This document shows positions 52,980 to 62,499 of a stretch of DNA of 64,000 bases, piece after piece (the stretch's first letter is position 1; each line of letters begins with the position of its first letter). Below the pieces are notes generated by a model. It did no database searches, was not told where the DNA came from, and saw only the letters and a list, made by a program, of their open reading frames with translations. Source of the stretch: Sphingobium sp. AP49 (GTDB lineage: Bacteria; Pseudomonadota; Alphaproteobacteria; Sphingomonadales; Sphingomonadaceae); assembly GCF_000281715.2 (NCBI RefSeq), contig NZ_CP124576.1, positions 2,859,501-2,923,500 of the forward strand. The letters are read 5' to 3'. The translations under genes and the position numbers were made by a program.

Positions 52980-55448
52980 GTGAACCTGAATGACACGCGC
53001 GATCGCGCGTCCACCGCTACCAGCTTCCTCGCACTGAGTTGCGTCGGCCTGTTTGCCACCGCTGCGCCCGCCATCGCCCAGTCGACCCAGCCATCCACGG
53101 GGACGGACGGGCAGAAGCTGGGCGGTGTCGTCGTCACCGACACGGCGATCGACGAGGAAGGCTATAAGGTCGACAAGGCGGACTCGCCCAAATTCACCGC
53201 GCCGCTGGTCAATACGCCGCGCTCGGTAACCGTCATTCCCTCGCAGCTCATTCATGATACGGCGTCGGCTTCGTTGACCGAAGCGCTGCGTACCGTGCCC
53301 GGCATCACCCTGGGCGCAGGTGAAGGCGGCAACCCGCTGGGCGACCGCCCCTTCATCCGTGGCTTCGACAGCCAGGCCAGCACCTATCTGGATGGCGTAC
53401 GCGACATCGGCGCGCAGAGCCGCGAAGTCTTCGCGGTCGAGCAAATCGAGGTGGTCAAGGGTTCGGACAGTTCGATGGGCGGTCGCGGCAGCGCCGGCGG
53501 CTCGATCAACCTGGTATCCAAGGCGCCCAAGGCCGATCGTTTCATCGCCGCCAGCGGCAGCCTGGGCAATGCCGACTATAAGCGCGCGACGATCGACATC
53601 AACCAGCCGATCAACGATTTCGTCGGCCTGCGCCTCAACGCCATGTGGCATGACCAGGACGTCGCCGGCCGCGATGCGATCTGGTCGAAGCGCTGGGGCG
53701 TGGCACCGTCGCTGAAGCTGGGCCTCGACGGCCCGACCAGCCTGACCATCGGCTATTATCATCTCCACACCGAAGAGCTGCCGGATTCGGGTATTCCCTA
53801 TCTCTACACCATCGGCAACGCGCCGGCGGGCGTGACCGAAACCGGCCCGGCGCAGGATTTCACCACGATCGGTGGCAAGCAGATCAGCGTGCCGCGCGGC
53901 GCCTATTATGGCCTTGAGGATCGCGATTTCCGCGACACCGATGTCGACAATTTCACCATCCGTGCCGAACATGATTTCGGCGGCGTGACGCTGCGCAACA
54001 CGACCCGCTACGGCCGCAGCACCCAGGGCTATGTCTGGACCCAGCCGGACGACCAGCAGGGCAATGTCTATGGCACCAACGCCGCCAATCCGGCGACCGC
54101 AGGCGGCCTGGTGTGGCGCCGTACCAACACCCGCTATTCCAAGACCGACGGCCTGCTCAACCAGACCGACCTGTTCGGCGAATTCGACGTTGGCGGGATC
54201 AAGAACAGCTTCTCGGCCTCGCTGGAATTCAGCCAGGAAAAGGCGGCAAACGGCACCTATGTCTCGAACGCGGCCACCGGCGCGGCGATCGCCAGCGGCT
54301 CCACGATCAGCCCGCGCTGCTCGACCGCGATGATCGCGCGCTATAACTGCACCAGCGTCGACAATCCCAACCCCAGCGATCCCTGGATCAGCTATGCCAG
54401 CGATACATCGACCGTGACGGCCGATATCGTACGCAGCGCGCCCAAGACCTGGACCCTGTCAAAGACCACGACGCAGGCGGCCTCCTTCTTCGACACGATC
54501 ACCATCACCGATCAGTTGCTGATCAACCTGGGCGGCCGTTTCGACCGCTACAAGACCAGCGTCAGCCCGGGTCTGGCGGCGACCTCGACCGCCAACCGTG
54601 CTTATTATGAGCGCGAGGATGACCTGTGGAACTATCAGGCCGGCATCATCTTCAAGCCGACCGAGAATAGCAGCCTCTATGCCTCGGCCTCCAGCTCCGC
54701 GACGCCGCCGGGCGCCTTCCTGGCCAATGGCAGCGAGGGCAATGCGCTCAACACCACATCGCAAGCACTGACCGACGCACTGAAGGTCGAAAAGACCAAG
54801 TCCTACGAGATCGGCGCCAAGGCCAATCTGTTTGGCGACGCGCTGTCGCTGACCCTGGCCGCTTTCCGCACCGAGACCAAGAATGCCCGCGCCACCAATG
54901 ACGCCGGTTCCGTCGCCTATATCGGTGAGCGGCTGATCAAGGGTATCGAATTCGGCTTCAACGGCAATATCACGCCGGAATGGAATGTCTTCGGCGGCTA
55001 TACCTATATGGACTCGGAGATCGTGGACGGCGGGTCGACCGTCACCACCGTCAACGGCGTGTCGATCGCCGCGCCGAGCGTGAACACGGGCAAGCAATTC
55101 CCCAACACGCCCAAGCACAGCCTGACCGCCTTCACCAATTACAAGATCACCCCCGCCCTCACCCTGGGCGGCGGCGCGATCTACATGGCGAAGGTCTATG
55201 GCGGCTATTCCGACACTCGCACCATCAGCAACGGCGCGGTCGTCATCACCAAGGAACTGGCCCGCATGGTGCCCAGCTACTGGCGCTTCGACGGCAACGC
55301 ATCCTATGCGTTCAGCGATGCGGTGAGCCTGCAGGTCAACGTCAACAACGTCTTCAACAAGCGTTATTATGACAAGGCCTATGCTGCCCATTATGCCAGC
55401 CAGGCGGCTGGTCGCACCGCGATCGCGACGCTCAACGTCAAATATTGA
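52980..55448 (+). CDS. Catecholate siderophore TonB-dependent receptor (Fiu/PiuA-like)
   Basis: An 822-residue receptor starting with GTG, preceded by AAAAGG. The signal peptide ends near AIAQSTQ. The plug has LGGVVVTDTAIDEEGYKVDK, TPRSVTVIPSQLI, FIRGFDSQASTYLDGVRDIG and VEVVKG-like IEVVKGSDSSMGGRG, followed by GGSINLVSKAPK. The barrel ends LNVKY. These features fit the Fiu/PiuA group that imports ferric catecholates. The Sel1-repeat protein downstream supports the PiuA comparison, since PA4516 in the Pseudomonas aeruginosa piu locus is similar in my recollection. Confidence 0.88.
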   Translation: MNLNDTRDRASTATSFLALSCVGLFATAAPAIAQSTQPSTGTDGQKLGGVVVTDTAIDEEGYKVDKADSPKFTAPLVNTPRSVTVIPSQLIHDTASASLTEALRTVPGITLGAGEGGNPLGDRPFIRGFDSQASTYLDGVRDIGAQSREVFAVEQIEVVKGSDSSMGGRGSAGGSINLVSKAPKADRFIAASGSLGNADYKRATIDINQPINDFVGLRLNAMWHDQDVAGRDAIWSKRWGVAPSLKLGLDGPTSLTIGYYHLHTEELPDSGIPYLYTIGNAPAGVTETGPAQDFTTIGGKQISVPRGAYYGLEDRDFRDTDVDNFTIRAEHDFGGVTLRNTTRYGRSTQGYVWTQPDDQQGNVYGTNAANPATAGGLVWRRTNTRYSKTDGLLNQTDLFGEFDVGGIKNSFSASLEFSQEKAANGTYVSNAATGAAIASGSTISPRCSTAMIARYNCTSVDNPNPSDPWISYASDTSTVTADIVRSAPKTWTLSKTTTQAASFFDTITITDQLLINLGGRFDRYKTSVSPGLAATSTANRAYYEREDDLWNYQAGIIFKPTENSSLYASASSSATPPGAFLANGSEGNALNTTSQALTDALKVEKTKSYEIGAKANLFGDALSLTLAAFRTETKNARATNDAGSVAYIGERLIKGIEFGFNGNITPEWNVFGGYTYMDSEIVDGGSTVTTVNGVSIAAPSVNTGKQFPNTPKHSLTAFTNYKITPALTLGGGAIYMAKVYGGYSDTRTISNGAVVITKELARMVPSYWRFDGNASYAFSDAVSLQVNVNNVFNKRYYDKAYAAHYASQAAGRTAIATLNVKY

Positions 55449-55477
55449 TCCTGCCGGCTTCGCCAGCAGGCTAGACA

Positions 55478-55503
55478 TGGCCCGTCCCGCAAGGGGCGGG
55501 CCA
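55478..55503. terminator. Hairpin after the Fiu-like receptor
   Basis: TGGCCCGTCCC and GGGGCGGGCCA form an 11-bp stem (one G-T pair) with a GCAA loop, 29 bp after the receptor stop. There is no T tract. It ends 8 bp before the Sel1 gene, so it may attenuate rather than fully stop transcription. Confidence 0.5.
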
Positions 55504-55511
55504 TTGCATGG

Positions 55512-56228
55512 ATGGAATTTGTACCGATGCCGTCGACCTTGACGACCATGACGGAAAGCGAACGAGCAGCAGCCCTGGCGGGGCCGCCCGAAGAGGTCGC
55601 AAGACTGCTGCTGGAAGCCGCCGAAGCAGGGCATGGTGAGGCACAACTGCTGGTTGGCCAGCTCTGCCTGGACGGCAAGGGCCTGGCGCAAGATCCCGTG
55701 GCCGCCCTGCGCTGGTTCGGCCGCGCAGCGCAGGGCGGCAATGCGATGGCGATGAACATGGTCGGTCGTTGTTGCGACCATGGATGGGGCACCGCCATCG
55801 ACAAGGGACTGGCCGCGCAGTGGTATGAGGCTGCGGCCAGTCATGAACTCGATTGGGGCCTCTACAACCTCGCCACGCTCCACGCCCTGGGCGAAGGTGT
55901 GCCGCAGAACCGTGCCACTGCCCTGACATTGTTCCAACGTGCGGCAGCGATGGGCCATGCCAAGTCGATCAACATGATCGGTGGCTTCTACGAAGATGGC
56001 TGGATCGTGCCCCATGATATGGACCAGGCCGCGGATCATTATCGCCGCGCGGCCGAAGGCGGCGATTTTCGTGGCCAATTCAATCATGCGCGGATGCTGA
56101 TTGCACAGGGCGATCAGGACGGCGCCCGCTTGTGGCTGGACCGGATGGCGCAAACCGCGACCCCGGCCTTCCTCGCCAAGGCGCAGCAATGGATCGACAC
56201 GACATTGGGTGACGGCAATAGCGATTAA
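55512..56228 (+). CDS. Sel1-repeat protein next to the Fiu-like receptor
   Basis: A 238-residue soluble protein of Sel1/TPR-like repeats: GHGEAQLLVGQLCLDGKGLA, then QDPVAALRWFGRAAQGGNAM, YEAAASHELDWGLYNLATLH, NRATALTLFQRAAAMGHAKS and AADHYRRAAEGGDFRGQF. At least five repeats of about 36 residues. In the Pseudomonas piu locus a similar protein accompanies a catecholate receptor and an iron/2-oxoglutarate dioxygenase; the dioxygenase is missing here. The start is uncertain: ATGs at 55512, 55527 and 55548 are all in frame, and none has a strong ribosome-binding site. Confidence 0.75.
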   Translation: MEFVPMPSTLTTMTESERAAALAGPPEEVARLLLEAAEAGHGEAQLLVGQLCLDGKGLAQDPVAALRWFGRAAQGGNAMAMNMVGRCCDHGWGTAIDKGLAAQWYEAAASHELDWGLYNLATLHALGEGVPQNRATALTLFQRAAAMGHAKSINMIGGFYEDGWIVPHDMDQAADHYRRAAEGGDFRGQFNHARMLIAQGDQDGARLWLDRMAQTATPAFLAKAQQWIDTTLGDGNSD

Positions 56229-56300
56229 AATCGCATATATTGCGCTAGGCTAAGGCCAGGAAGCAGATGCAGATACCAGTGCATTGGCCTCGCATTGCGG

Positions 56301-57626
56301 TCAGTTGGCGGAAACCAATATGGGTGTCCGACGCGACCAAAAGCCCCATCGCCAGCCGGGCCATCCCAGAAAGGCGGTCATGACGCACAGGCCCGCAACC
56401 AGGATGACCATGGGCCAGAGCGATTGCGTGGTTAGCCCATGATCTTGCAGGCCGACCCACGCAGCCGTCAGGAAGCCGGAGAAACCAAGCCCGATCTTGG
56501 ATATGGCGGTGAACAGGCCATAGCTGGCGGAGAGGTTGGCCACATTGCCCGCGACCCGCGACAAGAGTTCGGAAAATGCCGACCAGGCAAGCAACGCAAC
56601 GCCGCCAAAGGACGCCCCGAGCAGGCACAGCACCGCTACGCTCCACACCGGTCCCAATGATATCGCCGCTGGCAGCAGCAGGATGGCGCCGGCACATGCC
56701 AAATAAGCGAGGCAGAGTGCGATGGCGGAACCAAGGCGCGTTGCTATTGGCGCCCAAAGCCAGGTTCCCAGCAGGCGGACCACGCTGAGCAAGAGCAGCG
56801 CATGTTCCAATACCCAGGGGGGCAGTGCGTCGATATGCAGCATCGATTTGCCGATCGACGCCAGCGCGGCGAACCCCATCATCTGGATCAGGCAGAACAT
56901 CACCAGCGGGCGCGGAGGGATACCTGCCGAACGGCGAACGGCGTCCTGTTCACCGATGCCTGCGTCCCCCTCCATCGCCCCGATCAGCCAGGGCAAGGGC
57001 GACAACAGGATCAATGCGACCAGCGCCAGCGCCGGAAAGACGAATATCGCCCGGCTGGTGGCGGCATCCACCCCCACCAACATCGCCGCCGCCGCCGCAA
57101 TCAGGATGCTCATCATGGCGCTGAGGATCGAGCGCCAGCGCGCCAATGCGAGATGTCCATGCTCTTTGGCGAGCAACGCCGTCGTCGCATTATGGGGCAC
57201 GTCGAACAGCGCGAAGCTGGTGCGGAACAGGATGAGCGCCACAGCCGCCGCCACGCCCGAACCGACCGGCAAGCTGGGCAATAGCGCAAATGACAGGCAG
57301 GCGACGATCACGCAGGCGGCGCACAAAGCCGGCAATATCGGGCGGATCATTGCGGATCGGCCGAGCATATAACCCCATGCCCCGTCCATCGCGGCATTCC
57401 AGAAGGACGACAGGACGAACAGCGCCCCTGCCGCGATCGGCGATACGCCAACAACCTTGATCAGGATATACAGGCTGAGCCCGTCGACACCGGACCACAG
57501 CAGGTTCTTGCCGCTATGCGCCATGCAGAAGGCGATGAAGAGGAGGCGATTGCGAACCACAGCGCGCCGATAGACGGATTGCGTGACAGGGAGACGACAG
57601 ACCATCCGCCACATCGGTGCGAGCAT
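56301..57626 (-). CDS. MFS transporter (sugar/cation symporter-like)
   Basis: A polytopic transporter of about 441 residues with roughly 12 hydrophobic helices. Features include NLLWSGVDGLSLYILIKVVG near the N-terminus, DVPHNATTALLAKEHGHLAL (central loop, reminiscent of the GPH family) and several Gly-rich helices. It is divergent from the TetR-type gene and so is probably its target. The start is uncertain among in-frame ATGs at 57626, 57614 and 57605; none has a clear ribosome-binding site. The far N-terminal extension to 57779 is antisense shadow of tetR. Confidence 0.72.
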   Translation of the reverse strand: MLAPMWRMVCRLPVTQSVYRRAVVRNRLLFIAFCMAHSGKNLLWSGVDGLSLYILIKVVGVSPIAAGALFVLSSFWNAAMDGAWGYMLGRSAMIRPILPALCAACVIVACLSFALLPSLPVGSGVAAAVALILFRTSFALFDVPHNATTALLAKEHGHLALARWRSILSAMMSILIAAAAAMLVGVDAATSRAIFVFPALALVALILLSPLPWLIGAMEGDAGIGEQDAVRRSAGIPPRPLVMFCLIQMMGFAALASIGKSMLHIDALPPWVLEHALLLLSVVRLLGTWLWAPIATRLGSAIALCLAYLACAGAILLLPAAISLGPVWSVAVLCLLGASFGGVALLAWSAFSELLSRVAGNVANLSASYGLFTAISKIGLGFSGFLTAAWVGLQDHGLTTQSLWPMVILVAGLCVMTAFLGWPGWRWGFWSRRTPILVSAN

Positions 57627-57663
57627 GCTGGACTGTTCGGCACGCCACGATATGGATGGCGAT

Positions 57664-58860
57664 ATGAGCCCCCCTGTTGACCGCAACGCCATCCGCAATG
57701 CCCCAGCCAATGTCGCCATCGTCGATGCTGCGCGCATCGTCATCGCCGAACGCGGCCTTGCCGGGATGAGTCTGCGCACCGTCGCCGACCAGGCCGAGAT
57801 GTCGGTAGGCTCGATCAGCTACCGGATCGGTGATCGGGCCGCGCTGGTTGCGGCGGTGATCGATCGCGAGTTGGCGTTGGCGGACGCCGCGGCGCAGGCA
57901 TTCCTGGCCCGGCTGGACGGCATCGAACCGGTCACGGCCGGCCTGCTGCCCGATCTGGTCGGCGCCTGGCTGGACCTGACGGCGGGCGAGCAGCGCATAT
58001 CCGCCATCGTCACCTGCGAACTGGCGCTGTTCGCCAGCCGAATGCCCGACGCCGTCCCGGACGTGCCCCGGTTGCTCGACCGGTCGGCGGCCCTGTGGCG
58101 GTCGATGTTGCAGGCGGTGCCGGACGGCGACCGGCTGGCCGACACGATCCACGCCTATTGCCTTGACGAGCGGCCCTTCTCGATCGCACTCGGCGACATG
58201 GCCGACTACCGGCTGCTGCGCCAGTCGACCATCCGGGCGCTGCTGCGCGATCCGACCGAAGCGCCCGCACCAGCGGCAAGCCAATGGCATATGGCGCTGG
58301 TCGATCGCCTGGCGGGACCATCGGCCGATGCGCTGGACGCCGCCGACATCATACCGCAAGGCGCGAAGGCCGTGCTGGCCGACCATATCGCCGACCTGAT
58401 CGTCGCGGACGGCGTCGGCGCGCTGTCGCATCGTGCGGTTGCCCAGGCGTCCGGCATGGCGGCGTCCAGTGTCGCCCATCATTTCCCGACCCATCGCGAC
58501 ATCGTCTTTGGCGGGGTCGAGGCCATCTATCGCCGGATGCGGGCGGATATCCGTGCGTCCAACGGCACCGCGCCGGGCAGCGGGACGATCATTCAGTTGA
58601 CCCATGAGAGCGCCCTGCTCGCCAATCGCAATCCCGCCTTCCTTCCCTTCGCCATCGACATGCGGCGGCGGCGGGCGGAAAATGTCCATGGGCAGGTGGC
58701 GCAGTGGATCGGCGTGCCGGTCGATGACGATCGCGCGCGGGTGCAGGCGATCGTCATGGCGCTGATCGGCCATAGCCTTGAAATCCTTGCGCGCGGTGCA
58801 CTAGCCGAGCCGCTCCCGGACATGTCACGGCATTTTTCTAGAACCGAACAATCGTATTAA
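57664..58860 (+). CDS. Tandem TetR-family regulator with two DNA-binding domains
   Basis: A 398-residue protein about twice the usual TetR length, with two HTH units. The first, residues about 16-62, is VAIVDAARIVIAERGLAGMS then LRTVADQAEMSVGSISYRIG. The second, about 233-283, is GAKAVLADHIADLIVADGVG then LSHRAVAQASGMAASSVAHHF. Each is followed by its own helical ligand domain, so the protein looks like two fused regulators. The ATG at 57664 has GGATG about 5 nt upstream. It is divergent from the MFS gene, and a 19-bp direct repeat lies at its 3' end and beyond. It probably controls the adjacent transporter and receptor operon. Confidence 0.8.
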   Translation: MSPPVDRNAIRNAPANVAIVDAARIVIAERGLAGMSLRTVADQAEMSVGSISYRIGDRAALVAAVIDRELALADAAAQAFLARLDGIEPVTAGLLPDLVGAWLDLTAGEQRISAIVTCELALFASRMPDAVPDVPRLLDRSAALWRSMLQAVPDGDRLADTIHAYCLDERPFSIALGDMADYRLLRQSTIRALLRDPTEAPAPAASQWHMALVDRLAGPSADALDAADIIPQGAKAVLADHIADLIVADGVGALSHRAVAQASGMAASSVAHHFPTHRDIVFGGVEAIYRRMRADIRASNGTAPGSGTIIQLTHESALLANRNPAFLPFAIDMRRRRAENVHGQVAQWIGVPVDDDRARVQAIVMALIGHSLEILARGALAEPLPDMSRHFSRTEQSY

Positions 58861-58904
58861 AATCATAATTTTTTAGACTTATTAGCCGAACAATCGTATT
58901 AAAA
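58844..58904. repeat. 19-bp direct repeat before the TonB receptor operon
   Basis: CCGAACAATCGTATTAAAA occurs at 58844-58862 and 58886-58904, exactly 42 bp apart, which is about four helical turns. The first copy overlaps the tetR stop codon. Regular spacing suggests two same-face protein-binding sites in front of the receptor at 58963. Confidence 0.7.
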
Positions 58905-58962
58905 CCGTAAAAATATACCTCTAGTGCGCCGCCCAACGGTTCGATGGGACGGAGCAAGAATC

Positions 58963-61248
58963 ATGTTCGGGTACAAGACTAAGCGCAGCCTCTTGCGGCT
59001 TTCGACGATGCTGGTCGGCGGCACCCTGCCGCTCGGCGCCGGCATCGCCCATGCGCAGGCGCCTGCCGCGTCGGGCGAGGCGTTGCCGGAAATCGTGGTG
59101 ACGGCCGAGCGCCGCAGCGAGAGCAGCCAGAAGGTGCCGCTGGCGATCCAGTCGATCAGCGGCGATACGCTGGCCAAGACCGGTTACACCTCTGTCACCG
59201 ACCTTCAATATACCATGCCGGGCCTGCAGTATGACCCGACCCAGGGCGCGGCCTTCCAGATCCGCGGCGTCGGCAGCACCTCCTTCGACTTTTCCAATGC
59301 CAAGTCGGTCAGCGTCGTCGTCGATGATGTGGTGATGGACGGCCAGCGCGCCAACGGCCTGACCGGGCTGGTCGATATCGAGCGCGTCGACGTGCTGATG
59401 GGGCCGCAGGGCACATTGTTCGGCAAGAATGCGACGTCGGGCGTCATCGCCGTCACCACCGGCAAGCCGAAGATCGGCGACCTGTCAGTCCGCGCCAGCG
59501 CCAGCCTGGGCGAGCATGACGAGCGCATCCTGAACGGCACCGTCAACATTCCGCTCGGGCCGATCGCGGCGCTGCGCGTCTCCGGCTTCGACCAGGCGTT
59601 CGACGGCTTCGGTCGTAATGTGACGCTCAACCGGCTGGTCGGATCGCAGCATGAATATGGCGGCCGCGCCAAGCTCTATCTGGAGCCGTCGGACAGCTTC
59701 AACCTGATGCTGTCGGGCGATTATGCCTATCATTGGGACAGCAGCGTGCGCACGCCGGTGTCGGGCCAGCCGGCCAATGTCACCGCGATCCTCAATTCGC
59801 TGGGCGTCTATCCCGGCCCGGAAAGCGCCGACACGGCCGACTCCTCCTTCGGCGAGATCACGACGGAGGAATGGGGCACGTCGCTGCGCGTCAATGCCAA
59901 GCTGGGCGATCTCGATCTGACATCGATCAGCGCCTATCGCCGCACCCGCTATGACAATGCGACCCCGGCCAACCTGACGCCGACCGACCAATATGCCTAT
60001 ATCCCGTTCAACAATGGCTATCTCGATACCGAGAAGGTCAGCCAGGAAATCCATCTCGCCTCGCCCACCGGCGGCTTTGTCGAATGGCTGGTCGGCGGTT
60101 TCTACAATGACCTGAAAGCGCGCCAGACGCAGCTGCAATGGGGCACGCTGGGTGCGCCGCTCTATGACGCCAATGGCGTGCCGCGGCCGACCCTCTATGC
60201 GCTGACCGGCGCGATCGGGGTCGATGCCAATGCCTCACTGTTCAACGCCGAAAATGAAACGGTGGCGGCATTCGGCCAGTTGAAGTTCAATTTTACCCCG
60301 CGCCTCAGCCTGACGCTGGGCGGCCGCTATACCCATGACAACAACTCGCAGAGCCTGGACTTCGTCACTGTCGATCCACTGCCGATCGCCGGCTATGTCC
60401 CGACCTTCGTCGGGTCAAGTGCAGCCCCGGCGATCGATTTTGGGCGGGTGAAGGGCGACAATTTCTCCTACCGCATCGCCCCGCAATATCAGCTCAGCGA
60501 CAATGTCATGCTCTATGCGAGCTATTCGACCGGCTACAAGCCGGCCGGCATCGCCTTTGTCGGCAACAAATATGCGCCCTACAGGGACGAGACGGTCAAG
60601 GCTTGGGAAGCGGGCATCAAATCGGAATGGTTCGGCCGCCGCCTGCGCCTGAACCTCGACATCTTCCGGTCCGACTTCAAGGATTTCCAGGCGACGATCC
60701 TGACCAAGATCCCGGACGGTGCCGGCGGCCTGCTCGACGCGACGGTGATCGGCAATGCCGGCGGCCTGCGCACCCAGGGCGTGGAAGGCAATGTCGCGGT
60801 CCAGCCGGTGAAGGGTCTGACCCTGTCGGGCGCGCTGACCTATACCGACGCCAAGTTTACCGACTATGTCTATAATACCACCACCGACTATACCGGGTCG
60901 CGCCTCACCAACTCGCCCGAATGGGCCGGCACGGCGGCGATCGACTATGAAACCGAATTCGGGTCGGGCTTTGGCGTGCGCGCCCATGCGGACTATGCCT
61001 ATCGCAGCGAATATTGGACCGTGGTCGGCCAGCCCGCCTATTCCAACGTGCCCGGCTATGGCCTGGTCAATGGTCGCCTGACCTTCAGCCTGCCCAGCAA
61101 GACGGTCGAATTCGGCGTCTATGCCCGCAACCTGTTCGACAAATATTTCTCGACCGGCTGGCAGAATTACGGGGCGCTCGGCCTGCTCCACTACACCTCG
61201 CCCAATGCGCGGCGCACGGTTGGCGGTTTCGTCAACGTCAGTTTCTGA
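58963..61248 (+). CDS. TonB-dependent receptor of a putative utilisation locus
   Basis: A 761-residue outer-membrane receptor. The signal peptide ends near AHAQAPA. The TonB-box region is LPEIVVTAERRSESSQKVPL, and the plug includes IRGVGSTSFDF, VVVDDVVMDGQRANGL and IERVDVLMGPQGTLFGKNAT. The barrel ends VNVSF. It is the large FyuA/CirA-like type used by sphingomonads for diverse nutrients. GGAGC lies about 10 nt before the ATG. It is followed 33 bp later by two secreted enzymes, so it probably imports their product or substrate. Confidence 0.88.
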   Translation: MFGYKTKRSLLRLSTMLVGGTLPLGAGIAHAQAPAASGEALPEIVVTAERRSESSQKVPLAIQSISGDTLAKTGYTSVTDLQYTMPGLQYDPTQGAAFQIRGVGSTSFDFSNAKSVSVVVDDVVMDGQRANGLTGLVDIERVDVLMGPQGTLFGKNATSGVIAVTTGKPKIGDLSVRASASLGEHDERILNGTVNIPLGPIAALRVSGFDQAFDGFGRNVTLNRLVGSQHEYGGRAKLYLEPSDSFNLMLSGDYAYHWDSSVRTPVSGQPANVTAILNSLGVYPGPESADTADSSFGEITTEEWGTSLRVNAKLGDLDLTSISAYRRTRYDNATPANLTPTDQYAYIPFNNGYLDTEKVSQEIHLASPTGGFVEWLVGGFYNDLKARQTQLQWGTLGAPLYDANGVPRPTLYALTGAIGVDANASLFNAENETVAAFGQLKFNFTPRLSLTLGGRYTHDNNSQSLDFVTVDPLPIAGYVPTFVGSSAAPAIDFGRVKGDNFSYRIAPQYQLSDNVMLYASYSTGYKPAGIAFVGNKYAPYRDETVKAWEAGIKSEWFGRRLRLNLDIFRSDFKDFQATILTKIPDGAGGLLDATVIGNAGGLRTQGVEGNVAVQPVKGLTLSGALTYTDAKFTDYVYNTTTDYTGSRLTNSPEWAGTAAIDYETEFGSGFGVRAHADYAYRSEYWTVVGQPAYSNVPGYGLVNGRLTFSLPSKTVEFGVYARNLFDKYFSTGWQNYGALGLLHYTSPNARRTVGGFVNVSF

Positions 61249-61281
61249 TCTCCCACAGAGCCTTCGGGGAAGCACAACATC

Positions 61282-62499
61282 ATGAACAAGACGATTGCTG
61301 GCGGCATCGCCGCCGCCGCGCTCATCGCGAGCGCGGCCTGGGGAAAAGAAGCGATGGACAGCGCAGCGCCGGACGATGCGCTGACCATCAACCAGATCCA
61401 GGTGGTGGGCACGCATAACAGCTATGCCATGCCCGCCGACCCACGCGTCATGGCGCTGATGGCACCGCGCCTGTCCGCGCTGATGGAGAAAATGGGTCTG
61501 GGGATGACAGCGGCGCAGCGCGCGGCGATGGAAGATGAGCACCCCGGCGGCCTGACCGACATGGCCAAGACGCTGGATTATGTGCAGATGCCGTTGCAGG
61601 CGCAGTTGCGCAGCGGCGTGCGCAGCATCGAGCTGGACCTGCAGCCCGACCCCAAGGGCGGCGCCTATGCCGATCCCCTGCCCTATCGCCAGTTGCGCGA
61701 ACAGGGCGCGACCAATCTGGCGCCCATCTATGCCGAGGAACTGCGCAAGCCGGGCATCAAGGTCTTCCATGTCGCCGACCTCGATTTCCGCAGCCAGTGC
61801 CCCAGCTTCCGCTCCTGCCTGACGCTGCTGAAACAATGGTCGGACAGCGAGCCGGACCATAGCCCGGTCTTCATCCTGCTGGAGCCCAAGCTGTCCGGGC
61901 TGGATCGCGCCATCCCCGGCGCGGCGACCGTTCCGCCCTTCGATCAGGCGGCGTTCGACGAGGTGGACGAGAGCATCCGCACGATCCTGGGCCGGGACAA
62001 AGTGTTCGCGCCCGACGATCTGCGCGGGTCCATGCCGACGCTGGAGGCTGCGGCGCTTGCCCAGCGCTGGCCCAGCGTGAAGGCCGCGCGCGGCAAGTTC
62101 ATCTTCCTGTTCCTGGTGCCGGGCATGAACCTGCCGGCCTTTGCCCCCTATCTGGACGGGCGTCCGTCCTTGCAGGGGCGCATGGCCTTTGTTCAGGGCA
62201 AGCCCGGCATGGCGCACACCGCCTTCATGCTGTTCGACAATGCGCTGAGCCACGGCGCGGAAATCAAGGATGCGGTGAAGAAGGGCTATCTGGTCCGCGC
62301 TCGCGCCGACATCGACACCGTCGATGCCCGCAACGACGACGTCCGTCGCCGCGATGCCGCGCTGGCGAGCGGGGCGCAGATCATCTCCACCGATTATCTG
62401 AGCGCGCCCAATGTCTATGCCAATGGCTATCATCTGGCGCCCTTCGCCCAGGGCTGGCGTTGCAACAGCGTCGTCGCCAAATGCGGTGCCGGCAAATGA
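61282..62499 (+). CDS. Exported phosphatidylinositol-specific phospholipase C1-like protein
   Basis: A 405-residue secreted protein with a signal peptide (MNKTIAGGIAAAALIASAAW). The catalytic domain resembles calcium-dependent PI-PLC-C1 proteins: VVGTHNSYAMP (His45), VRSIELDLQPDP (metal-ligand E and D at about 115-121), KVFHVADLDF, and C-terminal GAQIISTDYL. It may hydrolyse a phosphodiester in a phospholipid or glycophospholipid. It overlaps the GH1 gene by ATGA (62496-62499), so both enzymes are made together. Confidence 0.82.
   Translation: MNKTIAGGIAAAALIASAAWGKEAMDSAAPDDALTINQIQVVGTHNSYAMPADPRVMALMAPRLSALMEKMGLGMTAAQRAAMEDEHPGGLTDMAKTLDYVQMPLQAQLRSGVRSIELDLQPDPKGGAYADPLPYRQLREQGATNLAPIYAEELRKPGIKVFHVADLDFRSQCPSFRSCLTLLKQWSDSEPDHSPVFILLEPKLSGLDRAIPGAATVPPFDQAAFDEVDESIRTILGRDKVFAPDDLRGSMPTLEAAALAQRWPSVKAARGKFIFLFLVPGMNLPAFAPYLDGRPSLQGRMAFVQGKPGMAHTAFMLFDNALSHGAEIKDAVKKGYLVRARADIDTVDARNDDVRRRDAALASGAQIISTDYLSAPNVYANGYHLAPFAQGWRCNSVVAKCGAGK

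Noticed and set aside
57627..57663. A third copy of the 19-bp repeat between the MFS and tetR genes
   Set aside because: Only a short partial match (CTGTTCGG versus TTGTTCGG) is present; not enough to call.
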